A stretch of 64,000 nt of DNA from positions 177,090,480-177,154,479 of the forward strand of contig CM041083.1 of NCBI GenBank assembly GCA_023079485.1. Reading direction: 5' to 3'. The notes under the pieces were generated by a model that was not told where the DNA came from, ran no database searches, and was given only the letters and a program-made list of their open reading frames with translations. The DNA comes from Archilochus colubris (taxonomy: Eukaryota > Chordata > Aves > Apodiformes > Trochilidae). The position numbers were made by a program, and so were the translations under genes. Shown here in pieces: positions 24,301-36,439 of the stretch; the first letter of the stretch is position 1, and the number at the start of each line of letters is the position of its first letter.

Positions 24301-27300
24301 TTTGTGGCCCCCTGTTAATCTTATAAGCATCTCTTCTGTTTGTTGGCTCACTCGTCCTGGTAACAGAGTTATCGCAGCAGTAGCATCCTATTCCATCTTT
24401 TCATTAACCACTCACAGAACACCACAGCACCTAAAAGTTCCCTGCTGAGCTGCAAATTACTGCCACTCCTCCCTTTCAGCAATTACAGGCTCTTTTTAAA
24501 AAGCATGGAGACTGGTCACAGCTGCTTTGGGGGATTCCAACATCCTTTATAAAGGTCCATTATCCCTTTCTGCCTTTAACTACCACCAGCTCCTGGGACA
24601 GGCAGCTCACATCTCTTCACTTGTGTGCCTCAAGTTCTTGTTGTCTTGAAGGTGAAAAACCCTTCATAAGCTCTGAACTGCTTTTTTAGAACACGCTTTG
24701 TGTCAACATCACATGCAGTTTACACTGACAGCAGCACTTGTACTAGGCTTATTATGAAACACAGGAGCTGCCAGGGGAAGAAAAACTTGTCAGTTGTACA
24801 TCTCTCACATTAGACACAGCCCTGTGCCTGCCCACACACTTGGGTGTACCCTTACCTCCTGTGGGAACAGGCAAGACCCAGTGGTCTCCATGCCTCTTGA
24901 TGCCTTCTGGCTGGGGGGCAGCATGAATTATTTCATAGTAAGGCCCCAAAACATCTGTAGGAATGGGGGATGGGACTAACAGGCATCACACATTCACAGT
25001 TTGTGTTATTTAGCAGGGTAGCATTGCTGCAGAGAGCCAGGTCTTGGGAAAATGCAGGGGGATTCAGGGTGTTCTGATTAGCAGGAGCCAATAGATGGTA
25101 ACAGAAATGTAACCAAGGTCCAGCAAGGAGCAACAGGAGGGGGCAAGAAGTCTGCAGGGGCCTCAGCTGGCAGCAAAGAAACACTCCTGCCCCAGGGACC
25201 AGCAGCAAAGGCCATGGGATTACATTTTCATTTTCGTCACCCCATCCCCTCATGGAGCAGTCAGTAGAATCCATGAGGGAAAGGACTCCCATATACAGAT
25301 GGATTGATGGATGGATGGATGGATGGATACCAGAGAGCAGTGGTGGTGAGTGTAAGAGGTGCACACATTCCAGCCCTGGCCTTGGCTGTTCTTCCCAGTT
25401 ATACATAACTAATATCTCTTGCATGTATCTAGTATTTTCTTCACTTCTGTAATCCTTATAGTCTATTAATAATCACAATATTTTTCTTATATCCATACTT
25501 ACTTTCATACTTTCTCCTAGTTCTGTACCTATTTCTTCAGACAGGTTCCTGCTGGCAGCTTTTGCAGCAGTTATTATCTGTATAGTAAACAGGGGGATTT
25601 AACTCTCAGGTCCTTTGCACCAGCAACTGAAATGCTGTTATCTTCACTTTATTAGTGGAACTGAACTGGGTTTCAAAGTCTTTGACTTCAAATGACTTTG
25701 AGTTTGTCTGTTTGCCATACTTCAGATTGGTATAGAAGACACCAACTTACTACTGGTAGCTGTCACTCCCCAAATACAAGGGGACACTCCCCTCTCTTAA
25801 AAATTGTATTTGCTCACTGGTTAGGGAAAGGTGTCTGGTGCTGGCTTCTGGACCAGTAAATCCAGGAATTCTTACATTTATGACAGGACCTGAGGGTGGG
25901 AGGAGAAAGAGAAGCAACACATTTTCACGAAGTCCTTCAGAAATAATTTTTCCTATTGTTTGTTCTATAGAGCATAGAATTTCAGAAACAAGCCCACCAC
26001 TGCAGAAGAGTAGAGGCCTGGTTCTTCTTAACTCTTCCATTGCCTTCTCTGTCTATAAGCAAACATAACATCTTTGTCTCAAGAAACCAATCAGCTACAG
26101 GCTTTAGCATATGCTTGCCTGTTCATGTCCATCAGCATCTGCTGTTGCTTGCTGCTGGAGACTGGATACTAGGATAGAACCCAGGCTGAGCTTATTTAGC
26201 CCTCCCTGCACCATTAAACTTTAATTATTAGAAGTATTATTTATATTCAAACCTTTCATTAATTAATTTTTACTTATTAAAGGAGATAAATAAAATTCAT
26301 TATTGAAAAGACTGCACTGTGTACACGAGGACATTGTCCATGGCAGTACAGCAGGTTTTTTTTCTACCTGCACCACTAGTTAAAAGGCAAGGGAACTATC
26401 ATATATTTTGCATTATAATTGGAACAATAACTCTTGAAAGCAGTGATTATGCCATGCTTCTCTAGTGCCCAGCCACTGGTTAGCTGGAATGCTAGCAGCA
26501 TTGTTCCCTAAAGCAGTACTTTCTTTGCAGTGTTATCTCTTAGGAAATAGACTTTCTTACTTAATTTTACCCATGTAAACAGATAGGGATTAATTTTGAG
26601 AAAACCAGACTAAGGTAATGAGTTAGAAAAAAAAAACCTCACCTTTTTTTGAGATAGTAATGAACTTGATGCAAATCATTGTGGTAGCATAATCAGCTTT
26701 TTTTCTAATCAGCAGTTTTACCCACCTGAGTACTTGAAGGCCAAAACTGGACTCAGGCTCTCCACTTTATTTTTTCTCCTTATGGACCTCCATGTTCTTA
26801 TACTCCTGGCTGTGAGCCCAGTTTAAACATGAAGGATGAGAGATCCCAGAGTATTAATTACGTTTTTCTCTCAGGAGAAAACAATTCTCTATTTAGTGTT
26901 GCCTCCTCCAAATGAAACAGGTCTAGAAGTTGTATGTCTCATTTCTTAAGTTTATTACTCACCAAGCTCTAACATATGGGAAATCTGAACAAGTTAGGAA
27001 TGACACAGGGCTTACACAGCTCATGCTGCATCAGATGGCATGAGATGATGCTCACAATGTTGAAAGACAACAAGAAGGCAAAAGCCCAGAGACTCTTCTG
27101 CCAACTCTGTTACTGTTTGTGCATGAAATGACCACAATGTATTCTCACTCAGATACACAAAAAAGAAAACCTGAGGTCAGGAGGGAGTCTGAAACTGTAA
27201 ATCTCAGGATGGAATTCGTCTGGCAAAACACAAACGCCTACACCTGAGTTTCTCTATTTAGTTGCTTTTTAAAAGTGATGAGGGAAACAGATACTGAGGA

Positions 27301-30128
27301 ATAACTTTTTCTTAAAGGTAGATGAGTGAAGGAAATCAAGTGAATTGTTCCTGAAATATCCAGGTTTTCTCTGCTTGTTGTGAAGAGCATGAGAATGACA
27401 AACTTGGGTGTAAACTAAGCTGGGATGAATCCAGTTTGGTGTCAAAGAGCCATAGGTCTGATGCCCTGAAATAGGTGCCACAGGCAATGGAGCTGCCAAA
27501 ATACATTTCCCCTGAATTTTCTAGTGACTGATTGAGGTATCCTGATCATATATAAAAAATATCAATTTTTTTCAAACTTAAAAAAAAAATCTCATCTATT
27601 AGGTGTAGATCATGATAATTCTCAACTTCATGAAAGTGATCACAATGATCCCATCTTCTGTGCATTCAGGAAATGTAAATCTTAGCTTCCCCTGGGGTCT
27701 GATATCAGTTCCACATGCATTGCAATTACTTCCAGGTAACCAATTTCATCACCTGGGAGTGTAATTTAAATGATCTACATCTTTTACTCCTGTGGAGAGT
27801 TAGAGCCATATTGATTTCCCAAAGGGGACTTCAGCAGGTATGAATCAGGAGTTGTGATGTATTTCGAAGTGAATAGCCTGGAATAGGGTGATAAAATCCT
27901 AGGTCTGTAGATATTGTTTCTTTCTGCCCAGCTCTCACATCTATAATTTCCATGTGGTGTGCAGAAAGGAAATTTGCATTCCTCTAACTGTGTCAGGCTG
28001 TTAAATGCATGTTGCTTATGATCTTTAACATAAAAGGCATATTTAACATCAGTAAAATGAACAATGTACCACCAATTGTTTAGTGTGAGAGCGATCTAAC
28101 CAAAAGCTTTTGTTCTGCTGAAATCAATCTGGGTTCTTTTGGGAAAGAGCCTTTTGCATTTAGCTTAGCTGGTTTGCCCTGGTATGCCTAAGTATATTTC
28201 TGGTGTCATATTGAGCATGGTTATCACCACTTGACAAGTGCCAGGTTTAAGTGTTGCAAGATGCTAATTATGAGAACTGTTGTGGTTTATATATTAGAAA
28301 TGAGTCCAAGCAGGAGAAAGATTCATATCTAGTGATTTTAAATCTTGACTCTTTTCAGGTCACTGGTGAAAGAGGCTGGCTTCTGTAGGGCCAGAAATGT
28401 AGGCAAGCATTTGTGTTTAACCCAACTGGAAGCAGAAGCAGGGTTATAAAGCACTGCTCTGGGCTCCTGGGAAGGTTCAAACACAAAGATTTGAAGGGGA
28501 CTTCCTCTAGAAGTCCTGCTTTCAAAAGGAGGAATGGTGCTTTGAAGACTGTTCTGACCATGCAAATCTCATTTTCCCTAGAATTCAGGAAACAGCAATG
28601 CCTAACACTCACAACAAAAACAATGAAATACTCCAAAGTATGCCTCACAGTTATGAATTTTTCATTTACAACTTAGAACTACAGAAAAGAACAGTCCTTA
28701 ATATTTTATTTCATATTCATTGAGTAATGGTGGAGCATCTCTCATGCAAGAAAAAAATTAAAGGATATATTAGCTACAATTAGGTACTAGCAATTCACAG
28801 AAAAGTAGGTAGAAAACATAATTGGATCACACAGAAAGTGAGGAGAAATAGGGAATACTTGGTTATATTTTTCATTATCAGGTTAGTTTGAAAGTCCTCA
28901 GGCTATAGTAGGGGCATCTCCTTTCTTCCTCACTCTGGGGAGGTAGGATGAAAAGCAGGGAGGGTCATGCTCAGCTCTTAGTCCTTCAGGACAGACTTGG
29001 ATCAGATGACACAATCCATCCTGCCTGAACCAGAACCAAAGAGGGCATTTCATAGTATTTCATTCACTCTTCAGCAGCTCCTCTTTGTATTACTGACTCC
29101 TGGGTCAGAGCTGCTCCTCGCTCTGGGGGTACCCTAGCTTTTTCTCTATCAAATGTACTTGTTTGGTAAGGGATGCCTGAGAAGGCTTTCATTCCTTTCT
29201 GATTTATATATTTCAGTGATGTGGCTGGGATGCCAGCTTTGCCTTGTAGCTGGATGACTTGAGCTAGGACATATCATGGAAGAAATCTAGAGTAGCCAGG
29301 GGCTGAGAAGAAACAGGGTGCCATCAACATCTGATATTATCAGTGCCTGCAAAATGACACCTCCAGTCTCTTTCCCTACCTGAAACAGGTTGCTAAAGCT
29401 ATAATTGACTCCAGCAGGAAATGAGCTAAAACGCCATAAGTGCAGTTGGAAATATGAGGAAAACCAGACTACCAACATATTCCTGGAAAACTGACTCCAG
29501 CCTTCTCTTGTCACAAGTAATTCAGGTGCACCAGATGATTCCAGACTTTGTGTGGTTGAGAGACATTTGAATATATATGCTTCCCATTCTTCTCCATTAG
29601 CCTTGCTGGAAGCCTCTTCCAGGGTTTCACCAGAATAGCAAATAGAGACTTTTTTCCTATGTCCAATTTTATTTTTTTCCTTGAGCAATCTATGTATTTC
29701 TGTGCTTATAAGAGCATTTCCATCAGATTAAATAGCTCTACATTCTCTCTAGTGTGTTTATAAAAATCAATTGTGTCACCCCCCTGTCACCTTTTTTTTG
29801 TTAAACTACCTGAGCATTAAAGTTTTACACAAAATGTGCTCTCTACTCCTCTAGTTGCCATAATAGCTATTTTTTTGAACCTGCTTCAGGCTGAACTTAT
29901 CTTAAACTTGCCTGTAAAGATTTCAAGGGTTAGATCTACAAAGGGAATCGGATACTTTCAGGTACTCTATTCCAGGAATGAATTCACAGTACTGAATTTA
30001 GCATCAAACCTCTTTTTGTGCTGGATGGGAAAGGCTGAATGCCTAAGGATGAGCACAAGGATATAAGTGTACCAAGAGGAAGTATCAAAAATAGAAAAAT
30101 ATATTTTATCTGTACCGTAAGATTTAGA
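21374..30128. other. Longest element-free stretch, no gene recognised
   Basis: Nearly 9 kb without a CR1 or LTR that I can name. The part from about 22.3 to 25.3 kb is less AT-rich than the rest and carries several open frames (for example 22955-23254 -, 99 codons; 24933-25424 -, 163 codons; 25750-26040 -, 96 codons; 29287-29688 -, 133 codons), none recognisable. A (GGAT)n microsatellite at 25299-25328 lies inside the 163-codon frame, which produces its HPSIHPSIH run and argues against that frame being real. Exons of a host gene or very old repeats cannot be excluded. Confidence 0.45.
25299..25328 (+). repeat. (GGAT)n microsatellite
   Basis: Seven tandem GATG/GGAT units, one slightly imperfect at the left end. 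Confidence 0.92.
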
Positions 30129-30812
30129 TAGAATCATAGAATAGAATCACAGAATTACTTTGATTGGAAAAGGTCTTTAAGATCATTGAACCTAACTGTT
30201 AATCTGATACTGCCAAATCTACCACTAAACCATGTGTCTACATGTCTTTTAAACACCTCCAGGTATGGGGATTCAACCGCCCCCCTGGAGCTCTGGTCCA
30301 GTGTCTGACAAACCTTTCAGTGAAAAAGTTTTTCCTCATATCCAATCTAAATCTCCCCTGACACAACTTGAGGCCATTTCCTCTTGTCCTCACCCCCACC
30401 TTGTTACAACCTTCTTTCAGGTAGTTGCGGAGAGCAATAGGGTCTCCCCTCAGCCCCCTTTTCTCCAGACTAAGCAGCCCCAGTTCCCTCAACCTCTCTT
30501 CATAAGACTTGTGTTCCAGACCCATCAGTGTTTTGTTTGGACATGCTCCAGCACCTTGATCTCTTTCTTCTAGTGAGAGGCCCTGTACTGAACACAGTAC
30601 TTGAGATGCAGCCTCACCAGTGCCAATACTGATGATCATTTCCCTAGTCCTGCTGGCCATGTAATTTCTGATACAAGTCAGGATGCTGTTGACCTTCTTG
30701 GCCACCTGGGCACATTGCTGGCTCATATTCAGCTGACTATCAAACAACCACCTCAGGTGCTTTTCCACAGACCAGCTTTCCACCAGACACTCTGCCTGCT
30801 TGTACTGTGAAT
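30129..30812 (-). mobile_element. CR1 LINE, 5'-truncated, partly open frame
   Basis: Plus-strand landmarks are the tail ATAGAATCATAGAATAG (30128-30144), GGAAAAGGTCTTTAAGATC, CCACTAAACCATGTGTCTA and then the coding region. On the minus strand 30783-30238 is open for 181 codons and reads through the C-terminal part of ORF2 ([34 protein letters not shown]), but with several short deletions and substitutions relative to intact copies. The element is cut at about 30812, next to a 23-base T run. Confidence 0.9.
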
Positions 30813-30818
30813 TAGCAC

Positions 30819-30841
30819 TTTTTTTTTTTTTTTTTTTTTTT
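30819..30841 (+). repeat. Poly(T) run of 23 bases
   Basis: An uninterrupted 23-T run directly beyond the 5' truncation point of the CR1 to its left. CR1 does not make poly(A) tails, so the run is either a pre-existing target-site homopolymer or a later expansion. The DNA to its right (30842-30990) does not look like a processed transcript. Confidence 0.9.
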
Positions 30842-30990
30842 GCTGTCTCCTTCCTAGTTTAATAATCATTTGTGTTAATCTTGCTCTGGAAGAATTTGAG
30901 GAACACGTTTGCTTTCACTTTAACATCCCAGACCACTGATTGAAGTTTTTGAATCAATGGCCTGGTGGTGTCATATAACTCTACACCTTT

Positions 30991-32835
30991 TCATAGAATC
31001 ATAGAATCCTAGGGGTTGGAAGGGACCTCGAAAGATCATCTAGTCCAACCCCCCCTGCCAGAGCAGGGCCACCTAGAGTACATCGCGCAGGAACGTGTCC
31101 AAGCGGGTTTTGAATGTCTCCAGTGAAGGAGACTCCACAACCTCCCTGGGCAGCCTGTTCCAGGGCTCTGTCACTCTTACAGTAAAAAAATTTTTTCGAA
31201 TATTCAACTTGAACCTCCTATGCTCCAATTTACACCCATTACCCCTTGTCCTATCACTGGTAATCACTGAGAAAAGCCTAACTCCATCTCCCTGACACTC
31301 GCTCCTTACATATTTGAAAACATTGATGAGGTCACCCCTCAGTCTCCTTTTCTCCAAACTAAAGAGACCCAGCTCCCTCAGCCTTTCCTCATAAGGGAGA
31401 TGTTCCACTCCCTTAATCATCTTCGTAGCTCTGCGCTGGACTCTTTCAAGCACTTCCCTGTCCTTCTTGAACTGAGGGGCCCAGAACTGGACACAATACT
31501 CCAGGTGCGGCCTCACCAATGCAGAATAGAGGGGGAGGAGAACCTCTCTTGACCTACTAACCACACCCTTCCTAATGCACCCCAGGATGCCATTGGCCTT
31601 CTTGGCCACAAGGGCACATTGCTGGCTCATGGTCATCCTCTTGTCTACCAGGACCCCCAGGTCTCTTTCACCTACACTGCTCTCCAGCAGGTCAGCCCCC
31701 AACCTATACTGGGACATCGTGTTGTTCTTCCCCAAATGCAAAACTCTACACTTCCCCTTGTTGAACTTCATCATGTTTCTCTCTGCCCAACTCTCTAGCC
31801 TGTCTAAGTCTCTCTGAATGGCAGCACGGCCTTCCGGTGTGTCAGCCACTCCTCCCAGCTTAGTGTCATCAGCAAACTTGCTGAGGGTACACTCTATACC
31901 CTCATCCAAGTCGTTGATGAAGATATTGAACAACACCGGTCCCAGTACCGACCCCTGAGGGACTCCACTAGTCACACACCTCCAACCAGATTCTGCCCCA
32001 TTGACTACAACTCTCTGACTCCTTCCTTTCAACCAGTTCCTGATCCACCTCACTACCTGATCACCAAACCCATACTTGGTCAACTTATCTACAAGGATGC
32101 TGTGAGAGACAGTGTCAAATGCTTTACTGAAATCAAGATAAACCACATCTACCGCTCTTCCATCATCTATCCACCTAGTAATTTCCTCATAGAAGGCTAT
32201 GAGGTTAGTCAAACATGATTTACCCTTGGTAAAACCATGCTGACTGCTCTTGATGACCCCCATGTCCTTGATATGCCTGGAGATAGTGACAAGAACAAGT
32301 TGTTCCATCACCTTTCCAGGGATGGAGGTGAGGCTGACCGGTCTATAGTTACCCGGGTCCTCCTTTTTGCCCTTTTTGTAGACTGGAGTGACATTTGCTA
32401 TTCTCCAGTCCTCAGGCACCTCTCCTGTTACCCATGACTTACTGAAGATGATGGAGAGTGGCCTAGCAATGACCTCCACCAGTTCCCTCAGCACCCTTGG
32501 ATGCATTCCATCTGGACCCATCGACTTATGGATGTCCAGATTACTCAGCTGATCCCTAACCCAATCCTCATCTACTATGTCAAGCTCCTCATCTATCTCG
32601 ACTACTTCTGGGGCTAAATGAATCTGGGGCTCATGCGGAAACCCTGCAGGAGTAAAGACAGAGGCAAAGAAGGTGTTCAGCACCTCTGCCTTCTTTATAT
32701 CCTCTGTCACCAGGGCTCCCATCTCATCCCTTAGTGGGCCAATATTGCCTCTAGTGTTAGTTTTACTAGCTATGTATTTGAAAAAGCCCTTTCTATTATC
32801 CTTAACCTGACTTGCAAGGTTAAGATAGGCACTGG
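30991..32835 (-). mobile_element. CR1 LINE, best-preserved copy in the window
   Basis: A 1.85-kb minus-strand CR1. The 3' end at 30991 has a double octamer-type tail and the GGTTGGAAGGGACCT and ATCATCTAGTCCAACCCC blocks. It continues without a break through the whole C-terminal two thirds of ORF2 (see the CDS entry). The 5' truncation is at about 32835, where the match stops next to an A10 run on the plus strand. ORF1 and the ORF2 endonuclease domain are absent, so the copy cannot move by itself. The open frame marks it as one of the youngest insertions here. Confidence 0.95.
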
Positions 32836-32863
32836 AGAAAAAAAAAAGGACACTTTGTGGCAT
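31073..32863 (-). CDS. CR1 ORF2 C-terminal fragment: reverse transcriptase, 596 codons open
   Basis: This is the C-terminal part of the CR1 retrotransposon polyprotein that copies CR1 RNA into DNA at the target site. All RT landmarks are readable: [20 protein letters not shown] fingers near residue 152-171, motif [10 protein letters not shown] at residues 242-250, [11 protein letters not shown] from residue 299, and the catalytic FADD of motif C at 330-333 (codons at 31876-31865). After the RT come the conserved CR1 C-terminal blocks ([55 protein letters not shown]). The first ~10 residues, including the start Met, come from flanking DNA; the endonuclease domain upstream is missing. There is no frameshift or stop over ~590 codons. 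It is probably not expressed as a gene: no promoter or start belonging to the element remains. Full-length CR1 ORF2 is roughly 900-1000 residues. Confidence 0.9.
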   Translation of the reverse strand: MPQSVLFFFSSAYLNLASQVKDNRKGFFKYIASKTNTRGNIGPLRDEMGALVTEDIKKAEVLNTFFASVFTPAGFPHEPQIHLAPEVVEIDEELDIVDEDWVRDQLSNLDIHKSMGPDGMHPRVLRELVEVIARPLSIIFSKSWVTGEVPEDWRIANVTPVYKKGKKEDPGNYRPVSLTSIPGKVMEQLVLVTISRHIKDMGVIKSSQHGFTKGKSCLTNLIAFYEEITRWIDDGRAVDVVYLDFSKAFDTVSHSILVDKLTKYGFGDQVVRWIRNWLKGRSQRVVVNGAESGWRCVTSGVPQGSVLGPVLFNIFINDLDEGIECTLSKFADDTKLGGVADTPEGRAAIQRDLDRLESWAERNMMKFNKGKCRVLHLGKNNTMSQYRLGADLLESSVGERDLGVLVDKRMTMSQQCALVAKKANGILGCIRKGVVSRSREVLLPLYSALVRPHLEYCVQFWAPQFKKDREVLERVQRRATKMIKGVEHLPYEERLRELGLFSLEKRRLRGDLINVFKYVRSECQGDGVRLFSVITSDRTRGNGCKLEHRRFKLNIRKNFFTVRVTEPWNRLPREVVESPSLETFKTRLDTFLRDVL

Positions 32864-33254
32864 GGTTCATCTTCAGAAGGTGACAAAAGTGTCTATCACT
32901 CTTCATTAACTGCAGGAGGCTAACACAGATATCTTCATTTCTGTAGACAGAAATTGCATGAGGTGAAATGCAACCAGCATAAGTCATTGCCCACAGTGCC
33001 CCTTCCAAGGAAAATATCTAGCACTGGTGGGAAGTATCCTGGTTTATCAGAAGGAACTTTGTTGTCTGGCACCTGGAAAAGTGTTTTAACAGTACTGCTG
33101 TGTAACACACTGCTATTGCATGCTATTGACAGCTGTGTTTAATTCCATCCTTATTTACGACAAATTCAAGACAGATGTAACACTAAATTATACACAGTAA
33201 AAATAATATAAAAAAAAATCAGAATAGACTACTAACAGATTTAATGATGGGTTA
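32864..33254. other. Short unique spacer
   Basis: About 390 bp between two CR1 copies, AT-rich, nothing recognised. Confidence 0.6.
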
Positions 33255-33716
33255 ATCATAGAATCATAGAATCACAGAAAGCTAGGGGTTGGAAGGGACC
33301 TCAAAATATCATTGAGTCCAACCCCCCTAGCAGAGCAGGGTCACCTACAGCAGGTCACACAGGAACACATCCAGGTGGGTTTTGAATGTCCCCAGGGAAG
33401 GAAACTCCACAACCTCCCTGGGCAGCCTCTTCCAGTGCTCTGTCACCCTCACAGGCAAAAAATTCTTCCTAATATTTATATGGAACCACCTATGTTCCAA
33501 TTTATAACCATTGCCCCTTGTCCTATTATCAGTCACCCCTGAGAAAAGCTTTACTCCATCCTCCTGGCACTCGCCCCCTATATATTTATAAACATTGATG
33601 AGGTTTCCCCTCATTCTCCTCTTCTCCAAGCTGAAGCTTCCTCAGCCTTTCCTCATAAGAGAGATGTTCTACTCTCTTCATCATCTTGGTCACTCTGCAC
33701 TGGACTCTTTCAAGCA
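33255..33716 (-). mobile_element. Young CR1 LINE, 5'-truncated
   Basis: Minus-strand CR1 3' end with a triple AATCATAG-type tail at 33254-33278, followed by the 3' UTR and the end of ORF2. A 94-codon frame (33629-33345) reads [20 protein letters not shown] to FLCDLL without a break. The sequence is about 94% identical by eye to the plus-strand copy at 37869-38278, so the two form an inverted pair about 4.2 kb apart. 5' truncation is at about 33716. It is closely related to, but distinct from, the 30991-32835 copy. Confidence 0.93.
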
Positions 33717-33861
33717 GCTAATGTTTACTTCCCAGGTCTGAGAGGGACTTTTCACATATGTGCGATATTAAAAAAAAAACAACAAAACAATCAAACATAT
33801 TCATTTTTAAAGATGACAGAGACTCAATATTCTGTTAATGGTTTAATTTAATTAATAAGAT

Positions 33862-34480
33862 TGAAATTGCAGTGAGCAAAACAGCACTGGGTGCATGGGG
33901 AGTCTCCGCTACACTCACACGCACGCTTCTAAAACTCTAGAATTACCTTATATTGATTACAATTCTATGAATATTAAAAAGAGGTGGGTTTACATATATA
34001 TTCATAGGGATTACATCGTGTTATTACAATATTCATGATAGGCGGAGTCTGGGCGGAGTCCTCTCTTGGGGAGATATCAGGGGATCATCAGGGGGTCTTT
34101 GGATGAAGCAAGAAGTCTTCCTCAAACTTGAACCCTTTACCTTTCTTGGTTTTGCCAACTTCATTATCTTGTTACAGAGCAAAATTAGACCCTAGCCATA
34201 ATTTTTCCCTTATCTGCTGGTTGTGGCATTTTTATGTTGTCTCTCTGCAGATGTTCACATTCTTTTGGTGCCTAGTTAGCCTTGGCAGTGCCTTGTTTTA
34301 AGAACAAGGCCCACACTTCAAGTATCGCCGAGACAGAAGTTAGTCTCATCAAGGCCTTGTGTTGCTTACACTGCTTTTGTGGAAATTATAGGTCTCAATT
34401 GCTTTATCTAGCCCCATATTCACTTTCTTCTTAGTTTAATTCTGAATTTACTGGTTAGGAATTCAAATTCATTAACATCA
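33862..34480 (-). mobile_element. Probable ERVK-type solo LTR
   Basis: The block resembles, from memory, avian class II (ERVK-like) LTRs read on the minus strand: two GACTCCGCC repeats (34041-34060 on the plus strand as GGCGGAGTC), a string of ATATTCATAG/ATGAATAT motifs, and a terminal AGACTCCCCATGCACCCAG (minus) near 33890-33908 close to the 3' end. It carries several CpGs in otherwise AT-rich surroundings. Exact ends and a target duplication could not be found, so the limits are approximate; no gag/pol/env follows on either side. Another LTR class is possible. Confidence 0.5.
34041..34060 (-). promoter_or_regulatory. Duplicated GC-box-like motif in the LTR
   Basis: Two copies of GACTCCGCC on the minus strand spaced 10 bases apart. 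In a retroviral U3 such direct repeats commonly act as enhancer or Sp1-type sites; that role is inferred from the position only. Confidence 0.35.
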
Positions 34481-34961
34481 TATATCACATGCATGATGAC
34501 TGGGAAACTAAACCATATGTTTGATCTTCTCCAGCTGTGTTTCTTGGGAAGTTTGACCCACATGGTTGGTTGGTGTCCCCAGGAACTAGAAATTATCACC
34601 TCTTAGAGATTTTTTGCCAGATTGCAGAGGAGTCAGTGCCAACCCCCTATATCTATCTCCAGATATTCTAGCAACAAAAGTAAGTGGAATTTAAATTCAG
34701 ATGTTGCTGTGGGTTTGATAGAAAAGAAGAAGCTCCATAACTGCTTTTCTTCTCTATTGTCCTCACTATTACATAGCACCTTTGTGCTACTCTCTCTGGG
34801 AGCAGGACACACTCATCTGACCAGGTAGATGAGTGTGGGCTGTGGTGTAAAGCTCTGTAGTGTGCTGAGCTGTGATCCTGAAAAACTAGCATGGTTCAAC
34901 CTAGTGTCTAGTGTTGGTTCTGCAGCTAAATCAATGGAGAAGAGTAAAGACATCATCTTGA
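34481..34961. other. Short unique spacer
   Basis: About 480 bp between the LTR and the next CR1. No recognisable gene or repeat; some may be the unrecognised right end of the LTR. Confidence 0.5.
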
Positions 34962-35212
34962 TATGACAAGGGGTAATGGTTTTAAATGGAAAGAGGTTAG
35001 ATTTAGATTGGACCTAAGAAGGAAATTCTTTACAATGAGGGTGGTGAGATATTAGACCAGGCTGCCCAGAGAATTTGTGGAAGTTCCATCCCTGGAAGTG
35101 TTCAGGGCCAGGTTTGATGGGGTGTTCTAGTGGGAGGTTTCCCTTCCCATGACAGGGAGTTGGACTAGAAGATCTTTAATGGTTCCATCCAATATTCTGT
35201 GATTCTATTTTA
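34962..35212 (+). mobile_element. CR1 LINE, 3'-end fragment
   Basis: Plus-strand CR1 starting at GACAAGGGGTAATGG and running through the end of ORF2 (GGTGAGATATTAGACCAGG, GCTGCCCAGAGAATTTGTGG) to GGAGTTGGACTAGAAGATC and a decayed tail at 35195-35212. About 250 bp. It is an older, diverged copy with several stops. Confidence 0.88.
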
Positions 35213-36439
35213 TATTAGGTTTCCCATCCTCCAATCATTGTATGCATATATTCTGTACAGTCTATACCAGATGAGACCTAACCAGAGCTTTTGCAGTGTT
35301 GTCAGTGCATCCCTTTGGATTGCTTTGTAAGCCTGCAGATTTTACAGATTTCAACAGATCTCAGAAAACAGATTTCAACAAATTTAACAGATTTTACAGA
35401 TTTCATTTGCCTGTGAAAGGCTACCCAGAGAGCACCTTAGAGAAACCAACAGAGTTTGCCTCTCTAAAACATGCAAAATGCCCAGTGTTCCAAAGACAGA
35501 AAGTGTCTGCTTTTAATGAGACAGCAAGCCAGTTCATCATCTGGAGCACTGAAACAGGTGCAGTGGTCAGGCAGGACTGCTGTGTTGTTGTAACCAAAGT
35601 TTAGTTTTAGTCATCTCTGAGAAACAGGAGCTCAGGTCTGCTGCAGGGAAGAGAAAACAAATCTTCCACCTTTCCCTCCCAGCACAGGCTGCTCAGTTTA
35701 CTATTCCACATCAACACTGATAAAAACTGGAAGTTTATTGCTGTTCCCCAGAAAAAATGCTTTAGTGGGGTGTATGTGGACTTACCCTTTCAGGGTTTTA
35801 TCACACATCCAGGACAAGGGAGGACCTGTCATGCTACAAGATCTAAGGATTTCTTGGTAACCCTCCTGTGGCAGTGCAAGAAGTGTTTAACTAAAACTGT
35901 TATTGTAACTATTCATCTCAATTATCCTTTAAGGAGTGTGTCTGGGGACGAGTAGGATTTAGTGAGAACCAAAATTCTCATTTAATATGTAAGCAATTTT
36001 CTGCTATAAAAACAGGTGATTGTTTTTGTTTGGCTGGTTTTAATTGCTAAGAGCAGCATGACTTAGATGTTCTGTTTCTCTTTCAGAATGAGACTGGTTG
36101 CATTTAACTATAACTTTTGTAAGCAGAGGACAACAAGCAAGCATATTGCCACTGGAGACCACAGTGAGCAAAAATGCAGACTCAGAGTGTAATTTGTTTT
36201 AGAGTGCAGAAAGGATTGTTGTTCTACAAAAGTGGTAAGTTCCTCTCTCTTAGATCAAGCTGTTCCTTTTACAAATAACATTAGGAGCCTATAGTTCCTG
36301 AAAATACTGGAGGAAGGAAAAAATTTAATAAGAAAACCCCACAGTACCATCACTGTGAAGTGCTTAAAGGAAGTGTTAAAAATTGTCTAACAATACTGTG
36401 TTTAAAAGTACACGAAAGTCTAGGTAGGCAATATCCACA
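35213..36439. other. Unique DNA with a short degenerate tandem motif
   Basis: No gene recognised. At 35336-35405 an ACAGATTTCAACA-type unit recurs four or five times with variation (see findings). The rest is AT-rich unique sequence. Confidence 0.5.

Noticed and set aside
24933..25424. 163-codon minus-strand frame as a possible coding exon
   Set aside because: It runs through the (GGAT)n microsatellite, which accounts for its HPSIHPSIH stretch, and the rest is unrecognised.
30819..30990. Poly(T) as the tail of a minus-strand processed pseudogene
   Set aside because: The 150 bp to its right show no coding or transcript-like sequence, and the next CR1 begins directly after; an ordinary homopolymer is simpler.
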